In this document: positions 1 to 6,533 of the stretch, one piece after another
Position numbering within the stretch: position 1 is the stretch's first letter
Layout: each line of letters opens with the position of its first letter
DNA from: Microcaldota archaeon
GTDB lineage: Archaea > Micrarchaeota > Micrarchaeia > Anstonellales > Bilamarchaeaceae
Direction of reading: 5' to 3'
DNA length: 10,912 nt
NCBI GenBank assembly: GCA_013425425.1
Contig: JACCLJ010000103.1
Location: forward strand, 1-10,912
Notes under the pieces: model-generated
Databases searched by the model: none
What the model was told of the DNA's origin: nothing
Seen by the model: the letters and a program-made list of their open reading frames with translations, nothing else
Program-made: the position numbers and the translations under genes

Positions 1-434
1 CCGAGCATCTCGTCCTCTTGCTCGGACTGCGGAGGGGCTTCCACTTCGGCTTCCCCATCCTCGGTTGCAATGACGCCCGGCGCAACCTTAGGCTGGAACA
101 TGAAATCGCCGCAGACCATCGCGGTGCAGTTCGGATTGAGGCAGTCGTTGAGCTCCGCATCGGTGCAGATTGGAACGAGATAATCCGTATCGCCTATCGT
201 AACGTTGCAGTAGCCGGTTGTGTTGTACGCCGTGTCGTTGCTGTCGCACGGCCCGTTTGTTGCGCCCGTGTAATCGTTTAACTCGCTCGTAGTCATGTTG
301 AGAAGCATGCAGCCTTCGGTGATGTTCGCCTTCGCGCAGCATCCTATCTTAGCTGCAGGCTTGACGCAGCCGGAAGCGGCAAGCGCAAATGCCAGCGCAA
401 ACAGCAGGATGAATTTTTTCATGTCATGTTGCAT
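1..434 (-). CDS. Cys-rich surface lipoprotein with many N-glycosylation sequons (C-terminus cut by window edge)
   Basis: The last visible gene of the minus-strand operon; it is open through the left edge, with 144 codons seen. The N-terminus has a KK n-region, a Leu/Ala/Phe-rich core and a lipobox-like A-S-G-C with Cys23, so the product is probably a lipid-anchored exported protein. After Cys23 there are nine more cysteines (32, 33, 42, 63, 76, 90, 98, 103, 108) and six N-X-T sequons (Asn37, 46, 66, 71, 77, 102). The visible end turns acidic and Pro/Glu-rich from about residue 124. Three in-frame ATGs exist, at 437, 434 and 422. I chose 434 because GTGAT at 442-438 then sits 3 nt from the start, the same spacing as at the genes starting at 5571 and 3510. 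The ATG at 422 gives a more classical signal peptide and cannot be excluded. The start overlaps the upstream stop (TGATG). Function is unknown; co-transcription suggests a surface part of the same complex. Confidence 0.82.
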   Translation of the reverse strand, partial: MQHDMKKFILLFALAFALAASGCVKPAAKIGCCAKANITEGCMLLNMTTSELNDYTGATNGPCDSNDTAYNTTGYCNVTIGDTDYLVPICTDAELNDCLNPNCTAMVCGDFMFQPKVAPGVIATEDGEAEVEAPPQSEQEDEML

Positions 435-1459
435 CATATCACTTTTGTAACCATTTTTACCAGCTCATAGGTATCCCCGCCGAGAACAGATGCTATGTAC
501 CTTATGAATACGAGGGTGATGAAGAGCGAAACAAGCGGATGGATTATGAGCGAAACGTAAGTCTTCGAAAGGTCGCTTGCAAGGTTTGCCATGGAAAGGG
601 CGGACATGCCCGTTGCCGCGCCGGAAGTCTGCATCGTGCTGAAAATCGTGGTCGCAAAGCTCATGGTCGGATAGCAGTACTGCTGCGGCGTGGGCGGCGG
701 GGATTCCGGAAGAGGCATCGCGACAAAGCCGGGGTCCAGAAGGACGAAAACGACCGGGAAGATGAAATAGAGGCCTATCGCCACGCTCATAAACAACGCG
801 CCGACGCCTCTCGTGAACTTGAAGCTGCGCAGCAATAAGCCCAATGGAAGGAAGATGTTCAGCATGTTCGCCTTTATGTAAAGCAGCAGGAAAGACTGGG
901 CGTTAAGCGATACCAGCAGCGTCGTTGCAAGGTTGTTTATTATCCTCCTGCTTTCAGCATCCTGATAGACATTCGAAAGCCAGCCTCCTTTGAAGATGGT
1001 CAGCCCTATCACGCTGATATCGAGGTTAAGGAGGGTGAAGAGCCCCCATGTTTCCGAGCCCGTCGTAAGAGTTTTCTGCACGTCGGCTATCTGGGCTGCT
1101 TTTTCCTGTATCCTGCATATCCGTATGGCTTCGATCGCGTTGTCGAGCGAATCTATGGTCATGGGACCGCCCCCGCATGAAAGCTCGCCGTAGATGAGGT
1201 TGCCGGCGAACGTCATCACGCCATCCACGAGAACGATGAGGAATATCGCTATCAGTGCGGTTGCAGCCGCCTGGAACATCTCCGACTTCGCCTCGCGCTC
1301 GATTTCTTTCATTCCGAATGCGCGCGCAAGCAAGAGAACCGCATTGTAGAATAGGAATACGATGATCACTGCGAGTATGGTTAGGGGCAGCCAGGTCCCA
1401 ATCCACGCTGCGCCATGTTCGCCGTAAAATGAATATATGGATAATAGGGGTAAATTCAT
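434..1459 (-). CDS. polytopic membrane protein, paralogue 6 of 6 (341 aa)
   Basis: An integral membrane protein of unknown function and the last of six tandem paralogues. Hydrophobic segments lie at about 23-46, 62-85, 140-157, 175-200, 218-242 and 303-327. The N-terminal family element is at 48-62 with the invariant Glu60. The family signature has Pro205, Arg211, Arg217, Gly220 and Pro235. The C-terminal G-G-D element is near 327-329. Unlike paralogues 1-4 it has no signal peptide: the first 20 residues are only mildly hydrophobic. A Pro-rich loop lies at about 249-258. The start is supported by GGTG (1469-1466), 6 nt upstream. The gap to the preceding gene is 3 nt, and its stop overlaps the start of the lipoprotein gene. 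The signature loosely recalls the VirB6/TrbL family, but this is not established. Confidence 0.93.
   Translation of the reverse strand: MNLPLLSIYSFYGEHGAAWIGTWLPLTILAVIIVFLFYNAVLLLARAFGMKEIEREAKSEMFQAAATALIAIFLIVLVDGVMTFAGNLIYGELSCGGGPMTIDSLDNAIEAIRICRIQEKAAQIADVQKTLTTGSETWGLFTLLNLDISVIGLTIFKGGWLSNVYQDAESRRIINNLATTLLVSLNAQSFLLLYIKANMLNIFLPLGLLLRSFKFTRGVGALFMSVAIGLYFIFPVVFVLLDPGFVAMPLPESPPPTPQQYCYPTMSFATTIFSTMQTSGAATGMSALSMANLASDLSKTYVSLIIHPLVSLFITLVFIRYIASVLGGDTYELVKMVTKVI
438..442 (-). promoter_or_regulatory. ribosome binding site GTGAT favouring the lipoprotein start at 434
   Basis: GTGAT is 3 nt before ATG 434, 0 nt before ATG 437 and 15 nt before ATG 422. The spacing of 3 nt equals that for the starts at 3510 (GTGAT 3518-3514) and 5571, so 434 is preferred. 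Confidence 0.55.
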
Positions 1460-1462
1460 CTT

Positions 1463-2539
1463 TTACACCATCTGCATCAGTCTGCTTAAATCCACTTCCT
1501 CGCCATAAAGGCGTGCAAGATACATCGTTGTTGCGATTGCGGCAAGCAATGCTATCGATGGAAAGAAAAACCCTGCAAGGAAGGCCATTCCGCCGAATGC
1601 TATCGCCTCGGCGCTTTTCTCTCCGGGCGGAATCTGGAAATAGAAATGGTCCTTCACGTAATCCGTGTCGAATGCCGAGGCAAGGCTCGCCCCGACGCCT
1701 GCGCTGTGGTCGGGATAAGTGTTCTCGTTAAGGAATACAGACAGTGATTGATCGGAAAGATAGGGCATGGATGCGGAACGGTTGAAGAGCGCATCGTCAG
1801 CCATTATGTCGAAGACCGCAAGGAAAAACGGGTAGACGATTATAAACGATATTGCGACCGACATCAGCAGCGAGCCGAAGCCGCGCATGTACGGCATGGA
1901 GCGCAGGAATATGCCGATTGGAAACAGGAAGAACGCGAAGCCTTTGTATACGTATATGAGTATCATCAGGTAGTTGAGCGACATAAGGTATGACATCAGC
2001 GTCGCGTTGAATATAGTATTCAGCGCAGCGACCATGGCTGCATATCCTCCGAAAGGCTGGCCGCTCGTGCCCGAATATCCGAACCAGCATCCCCATCCTA
2101 TCGGGCCGGTAGCCATGTCACACATGAACTCGCCCATGTAGCCGAGAACTGTATATCCCTCTAGATGGTAGCGGACCACCGTAAGCGCATTGTGCGAATA
2201 GTGTGCCGCTCCGGTAAGGTAGTTTTCTGCGGCATCGAACATGGAGGACGGACCGCTATAGCCGCTAAAGCCGAAAAGCTCCGCAACGCCAGGCATGTCA
2301 AGGGTGCAGAAAAGCCCTATGACCGAGCTGAGGAGCACCAGTGATATGACGGAGATGAAAAGCTGCAGCACTTCCGTCTTAGCCCACACCGTCAGCTTCG
2401 GGTTTCTCGTCGCCTCTCCTATCATGAATGTGGCTGCGATGATTATGCCGGCAACGACTCCGGCATAGGCTGCGAGGGGGAATATAACTGATGTGAGGAA
2501 TCCCATGAATTCCGTGCTGCACACCGCTGCCGCAACCAT
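1463..2539 (-). CDS. polytopic membrane protein, paralogue 5 of 6 (358 aa)
   Basis: An integral membrane protein of the same family. Hydrophobic segments lie at about 12-40, 58-79, 165-200, 222-245 and 310-343. The N-terminal element is at 46-60 with Glu56. The signature has Pro207, Arg213, Arg219, Gly222 and Pro237. The C-terminal element is G-E-E at 346-348. The N-terminus lacks a basic n-region and a signal-peptide cleavage site, so it probably enters the membrane through its first helix. The loop between the second and third hydrophobic segments (about 80-160) is Gly/Tyr/Ser-rich with Cys140 and Cys151. A second, polar loop at about 246-305 precedes the last helix pair. The start ATG overlaps the preceding TAA by one base (TAATG), with GAGGT at 2551-2547 as ribosome binding site. 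Function is unknown. Confidence 0.93.
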   Translation of the reverse strand: MVAAAVCSTEFMGFLTSVIFPLAAYAGVVAGIIIAATFMIGEATRNPKLTVWAKTEVLQLFISVISLVLLSSVIGLFCTLDMPGVAELFGFSGYSGPSSMFDAAENYLTGAAHYSHNALTVVRYHLEGYTVLGYMGEFMCDMATGPIGWGCWFGYSGTSGQPFGGYAAMVAALNTIFNATLMSYLMSLNYLMILIYVYKGFAFFLFPIGIFLRSMPYMRGFGSLLMSVAISFIIVYPFFLAVFDIMADDALFNRSASMPYLSDQSLSVFLNENTYPDHSAGVGASLASAFDTDYVKDHFYFQIPPGEKSAEAIAFGGMAFLAGFFFPSIALLAAIATTMYLARLYGEEVDLSRLMQMV

Positions 2540-3510
2540 TATATGAACCTCGCGATTATGCTCACGTCGACCTCTGTTCCGAAGAGGGACATGAGCGCTC
2601 TCAAGCCTCCAATGAAGAGGAGGAGCGCGACTACTGGGCCTAGCGTTGCCTTTAGCAGTACTATCATCAGGTATTTCCTGAGGTCTTCCTTAAGGTCCTT
2701 ATAGGCGCCTATTGCGTTATTCTCGTTAAGGCCGCCCCATGGAACACCCGGCTCGCAATCCGCCGATATGGTGCTCGGCTCGCCGGCGTAGTCCGCCGCG
2801 TACGGGCTGGCAAGGAACTGCTCGTTCAGCATGTCAACGAAGATTATTCCCGCCGGAGCGAGCAGGAATGCGGAAATCCCGAATGCGATGAGGAAGCTGC
2901 CTGCTCCTCTGCTGAATTTGAATGTCCTCAGTATGATGCCGATGGGTAGAAACAGGGACAGGGCGAATTGCTTCGAAAGGTCGACAAGCGTCTTGACGGA
3001 TGCAACCTCCGCAATCGCATAGCCGATTATCGAACCGGCGAGGGAGAAGGGCGTGCCGAGCATGGTGAATCCGCCGCATGCGCTCACTGAATATCCCCCG
3101 CCTGCGAGGGTGCAGGAATCCGCCTGCGAGGCCTGCTTTGCAATCGCCCTGTCCGAATTTGCGATTATCCCGAGATCATCGGAGAGCGCCTGCTGAGTGT
3201 CTGCAAGGCTTGCTATCGCCGCATCCTGCAATGTCGGCTGGCCCTGCGTAAGCGCGCTGTTCTGGGAGATTGAGTTAAGGATCCCGTCCGTCCCGAGCAG
3301 AACGACCATCATGAGCACGAGGACGAGCAGCTGGTAGAATTCGTCCTTTGAAAGCGCCTTCAGCTCCTCGCTCCCTACTCCGATTGCGACCGCATAAAGC
3401 GCTGCAAGTATCAGAACCGAAATCATTATCGCCATGGCTGCCACTGACTGCCACGCCGCGAATGCAAGCGGCATCAGCGCCAGCGCAAACAGCAACGCTT
3501 TCAATTTCAT
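2539..3510 (-). CDS. polytopic membrane protein with signal peptide, paralogue 4 of 6 (323 aa)
   Basis: An integral membrane protein with a signal peptide (K2, K4, hydrophobic core, likely cleavage after A-F-A at about 18). Hydrophobic segments follow at about 24-45, 60-78, 155-172, 183-193, 204-227 and 280-301. The N-terminal family element is at 47-60 with Glu57. The signature has Pro189, Arg195, Arg201, Gly204 and Pro219. The C-terminal element is G-T-E at 311-313. A polar loop at about 80-145 is Gln/Asp/Ala-rich with Cys133 and Cys145. Another at 228-275 contains Cys252. GTGAT (3518-3514), 3 nt before the ATG, supports the start. The gap to the preceding gene is 9 nt. This is one of the shortest paralogues and may be close to the minimal form of the family. 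Function is unknown. Confidence 0.93.
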   Translation of the reverse strand: MKLKALLFALALMPLAFAAWQSVAAMAIMISVLILAALYAVAIGVGSEELKALSKDEFYQLLVLVLMMVVLLGTDGILNSISQNSALTQGQPTLQDAAIASLADTQQALSDDLGIIANSDRAIAKQASQADSCTLAGGGYSVSACGGFTMLGTPFSLAGSIIGYAIAEVASVKTLVDLSKQFALSLFLPIGIILRTFKFSRGAGSFLIAFGISAFLLAPAGIIFVDMLNEQFLASPYAADYAGEPSTISADCEPGVPWGGLNENNAIGAYKDLKEDLRKYLMIVLLKATLGPVVALLLFIGGLRALMSLFGTEVDVSIIARFI

Positions 3511-3519
3511 GGCATCACG

Positions 3520-5571
3520 CTAGAATATCTTCGAGATTCCCGGGATCTCGATGTCCCCTCCGATCATTCCGGAAAACGTTCTTATGAATATGAGTGTGGC
3601 GACTATGTTGAACAAAGGCAAAAGGTAAGCGGGTATCATCAGCTTCGAAACGTTCTGTATCTCCGACATCCCGACAAGCCCCTCCTCGTTTATCTTCGTG
3701 TATGCGCTCGGGTCCTTCATCGGCGTATTATCCTTCGGCTTGCAGAAATCCGAGCATTCCATGTTTATGGGCGGATCGTAAAGATAGGATTCCGGAGTAA
3801 GCAGGCATTCCTCGCATGCGCTTTTCGGCGTAAAAAGCCTGTAATCCGCTGGGCATGCATCCAGAGAGCAATCTCCCGTCGTGAGCTCCACGGGAAGCGC
3901 GGCGCCAGATATTCTTTTTTCAACCGGGCATGCGGTGCAGTTCGGCGGCTCGGGGTCCAGCGCGATTATATCTGCAGCGTCAAGCTTGCAGGTATCCGAA
4001 CATGATGCGCATGCCGTGCCGCGTTCGCCTTCGGAACAATCCGATGCGCGGTTCGCGTCATTGCCGTTCTTTATCCTGCAGTATGACGGGCAGCCGGGGC
4101 AGAGAGTGTCGCATGAGCCGCTGTCCGGCATCACCCAGACGCAGGACTCGAATGCATTAAGGGACGCAGGACAATCGCTTGCATACTCAGTGCACTTCTT
4201 CCGTTTCTCCTTGGCGATATGCTCGTCCAGCGTAGGCCTCCAGCTCAAATCGCTCTTTTTCGCGACCCTGCAGTCAAAGCGCGACTCGAGGCAGTGGCCG
4301 AATCCGCTGCAATCGCCATTTAACGGCGGCACTATCTTGCATTCCTGCGGGCATTCGGAATATTCGGGCTTGGCGGTTCCGCCGGGCACGAGACGGACGA
4401 CTTTGCATTTTGCAGGAAGCTGCGCGCACGCGCTCTGGTTTGTCGGGTCAGCGCATTGCGGGATTGATGCGGGGTAGGGAAGCTCCCTGCATGCAGCGGG
4501 GCAGTTCTGCATATCGCCGTAGTAGCAGGAATAAATCACCTGTCCCTCGGCGCTGCCGTTTGTCCCGACTGCGCTTTCTACCTCGCCCGTCGCAAGCTGC
4601 CTTGCTATTTCGCTCTCTTCTTCCGTATCATGGAAAGCATCGTAAATCTCGCTGGTATCGCCAAGCAGCGTATCGCCATAGTATGCTATCGGCGAAGACG
4701 CCATGCATTCGGCGGGGCAGCCCAGGTCCTCGCCGACTATGGCATTGTCCCCTGCGAGTATCATGTCGAGGGTCATCCAGTCGAAAAGGTACATCGCCGG
4801 GAAAAAGAACATCATGCCCACCGCAATTGCGATAAGCAGGCCTCCCGTTTTTCTGGAGAAGAAGAACGCCCTTGCCACGATGCCCAGCGCAAGGATGACC
4901 GGCGCCACCTTGAAGCAGAACTGCTCAACGAAGAACTTCTGGGAATAGAGCGAGGAAAGGAGCCCCATATAGTATTCAAATACTATATGATACCGGTCAA
5001 CATCAAGTATGTAATTGGCGGCAAGCGGCATGCTTATTCCGATCTGGCCCAGTTTTATCGATGTCGCATAGATGCCGATGCCCCGCCCCACCCATGCGCT
5101 TGCCTTCATGTTGTTCTTGACGACGTCTTTTGCACCGTCTTCTGCAGCCGAAATGTAATCGGAGAGGTACGCCACCGAAACCTTCTCAAGGCAATTCTGG
5201 CCCACGCTGCACTGCAGGCCCCCCGGCGCGGCGGTGTTCACCATCAGGGCGACTATCGTATCAAGGAATCCGATTGTCACGAAAAGTATGAGTACAAGCA
5301 CCGCATTCGCGAATATCTGGTTGAGCTCGGTACTGGCCCATGCCTTGAGCTCTGGCATCTCGAAACCAAGCGCCAGGCCGTAAGCGAGCGCGACGATTAC
5401 GGACGATATCACAAGGGCGAAGACCGCAAGGAGCTGCCAGCTCTTCACTATCTCGAGCGAAGCCGCGCCCGTGGTCTCCTGGATGAGCGCGGTCGTATTC
5501 TGCTGCGCGAAGGAGATGGCTGCGAGGATTATGAAGGCGAATGCCGCGATGTAAATGCCCTTCACTTTCAT
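3520..5571 (-). CDS. polytopic membrane protein with a large 32-Cys extracytoplasmic insertion, paralogue 3 of 6 (683 aa)
   Basis: The largest paralogue, about twice the length of its neighbours. It has a signal peptide (likely cleavage after S-F-A at about 22) and hydrophobic segments at about 46-70, 86-112, 220-233, 242-265 and 645-668. The N-terminal family element is at 72-85 with Glu82. The signature has Arg234, Arg240, Gly243 and Pro258; Ala228 replaces the Pro found in the other five. The C-terminal element is G-G-D at 671-673. Residues 281-612, between the signature helix and the last helix, hold 32 cysteines with repeated CPxxC or CxxC spacing, often followed by Lys or Arg and an aliphatic residue. 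Four acceptor Asn of N-X-S/T sequons are Asn25, 338, 378 and 544. The perfect GGTGATC at 5580-5574 and an ATGA overlap with the upstream stop support the start. The insertion probably forms a disulfide-knotted surface domain; its role is unknown. Confidence 0.94.
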   Translation of the reverse strand: MKVKGIYIAAFAFIILAAISFAQQNTTALIQETTGAASLEIVKSWQLLAVFALVISSVIVALAYGLALGFEMPELKAWASTELNQIFANAVLVLILFVTIGFLDTIVALMVNTAAPGGLQCSVGQNCLEKVSVAYLSDYISAAEDGAKDVVKNNMKASAWVGRGIGIYATSIKLGQIGISMPLAANYILDVDRYHIVFEYYMGLLSSLYSQKFFVEQFCFKVAPVILALGIVARAFFFSRKTGGLLIAIAVGMMFFFPAMYLFDWMTLDMILAGDNAIVGEDLGCPAECMASSPIAYYGDTLLGDTSEIYDAFHDTEEESEIARQLATGEVESAVGTNGSAEGQVIYSCYYGDMQNCPAACRELPYPASIPQCADPTNQSACAQLPAKCKVVRLVPGGTAKPEYSECPQECKIVPPLNGDCSGFGHCLESRFDCRVAKKSDLSWRPTLDEHIAKEKRKKCTEYASDCPASLNAFESCVWVMPDSGSCDTLCPGCPSYCRIKNGNDANRASDCSEGERGTACASCSDTCKLDAADIIALDPEPPNCTACPVEKRISGAALPVELTTGDCSLDACPADYRLFTPKSACEECLLTPESYLYDPPINMECSDFCKPKDNTPMKDPSAYTKINEEGLVGMSEIQNVSKLMIPAYLLPLFNIVATLIFIRTFSGMIGGDIEIPGISKIF

Positions 5572-6533
5572 CCGATCACCCTCAACGCCTTGTTCAATCC
5601 AGTCAGGAATGTTATCAGCAGCGCAATCGTAAGGTTAGGAAGGAAGAATGCCTGCGGAATCAGCCTTGCGACATCCCAGAAGCTGCCCTGGTCCTGGCAG
5701 TTTCCGAAATAATTGTCCGTTATTGCAGCACTATATTCGAGGCAGTCGCCGCTGCCAACCAAATCGTACATCGCGAGGTTGAACGTGTATATGAATGGCA
5801 CTATGATGTAGAGCCCTATGGAAAGCGCGATAAGCATGTTTCCCATCTGCCTCGTGGGTATGAAAATCCTGAGCAGCAGGGCTATGGGCAGCAGCCACTT
5901 GATTATGTTCGCGCTTACGAAACCGAGGAAGAGTTCCTGCATATTCAGGCTTATGAGCGCCGGGAATACGAACATATTCAGGACGCTGTCATACTGGTTT
6001 GCGACAACGCGCCTCCACGCTCCGGCCGCAGAGGTGTAGCTGTTCATGAGCGGTATGGAAATCGTGACCGAGAATGCGGAATGCATCAGGTAATTTATGT
6101 ATTCATCGATGTACATCTCCGATATCCTTTCCGCATCTCCCTTCGCGCCGTCAAGATAGCACACGGAAACATCGGACATGTCGGCGCCGGAATCGTAGCA
6201 GATGCTGGTTACGCCGAGATTCTCGAAAGTCGTCTTGTAGAACATATCGACCGCGCTGCATGAGAAAAGCAGGATTGCGCTGAAGCCGACGAGGAGCGCT
6301 ACTGAGAAGCCCAGATGGTATATCTCGTCCTTTGCGAATACCGTGAAGGAAGGATTGCTGGTAAAAGAGCCGAGAATATAGGCAACCGCTATGATGACCA
6401 TGGTAAATGCGAGCACTCCTAGGATAAGCGTTCCCTGCTCGGAAAATATTATGTCGGTTGCGTTGTCTATGCAACTCAGGGCGTGGGAGAACGGGAAGAG
6501 AAGCAGCAACGAAAGCACTAATGCAAGCCTCAT
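5568..6533 (-). CDS. polytopic membrane protein with signal peptide, paralogue 2 of 6 (321 aa)
   Basis: An integral membrane protein with a signal peptide (Arg2, a Leu-rich core, likely cleavage before Cys21). Hydrophobic segments follow at about 34-55, 73-92, 187-207, 213-222, 231-252 and 296-311. The N-terminal element is at 60-73 with Glu70. The signature has Pro216, Arg222, Arg228, Gly231 and Pro246. The product ends soon after the last helix and lacks the C-terminal G-[GTE]-[ED] element of the other five. An in-frame ATG at 6563 would add ten residues. I prefer 6533 because it makes an ATGA overlap with the preceding stop, has GGAG (6545-6542) 8 nt upstream, and puts the signal peptide at the true N-terminus. 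A lipid-modified Cys21 is conceivable, but A-L-S-C is a weak lipobox. Function is unknown. Confidence 0.9.
   Translation of the reverse strand: MRLALVLSLLLLFPFSHALSCIDNATDIIFSEQGTLILGVLAFTMVIIAVAYILGSFTSNPSFTVFAKDEIYHLGFSVALLVGFSAILLFSCSAVDMFYKTTFENLGVTSICYDSGADMSDVSVCYLDGAKGDAERISEMYIDEYINYLMHSAFSVTISIPLMNSYTSAAGAWRRVVANQYDSVLNMFVFPALISLNMQELFLGFVSANIIKWLLPIALLLRIFIPTRQMGNMLIALSIGLYIIVPFIYTFNLAMYDLVGSGDCLEYSAAITDNYFGNCQDQGSFWDVARLIPQAFFLPNLTIALLITFLTGLNKALRVIG
5574..5580 (-). promoter_or_regulatory. strong ribosome binding site GGTGATC for the gene starting at 5571
   Basis: GGTGATC lies 2 nt before the ATG and complements the usual archaeal 16S rRNA 3' end (GAUCACC) over seven bases. It is the clearest Shine-Dalgarno site in the window and sets the register used to judge the other starts. 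Confidence 0.8.

Noticed and set aside
3881..4477. A 198-codon plus-strand open frame
   Set aside because: It is antisense to the Cys-rich insertion of the third paralogue, and its length is explained by the codon bias of that gene.
4630..5712. A 360-codon plus-strand open frame
   Set aside because: It lies opposite the third and second paralogues, whose frames have signal peptides, membrane helices and the family signature. The plus-strand translation is rich in Arg, His and Glu with no hydrophobic pattern, as expected of antisense of membrane-protein codons.
5541..6263. A 240-codon plus-strand open frame
   Set aside because: It is antisense to the second paralogue and has no ribosome binding site or domain. 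Its composition is typical of a shadow frame.
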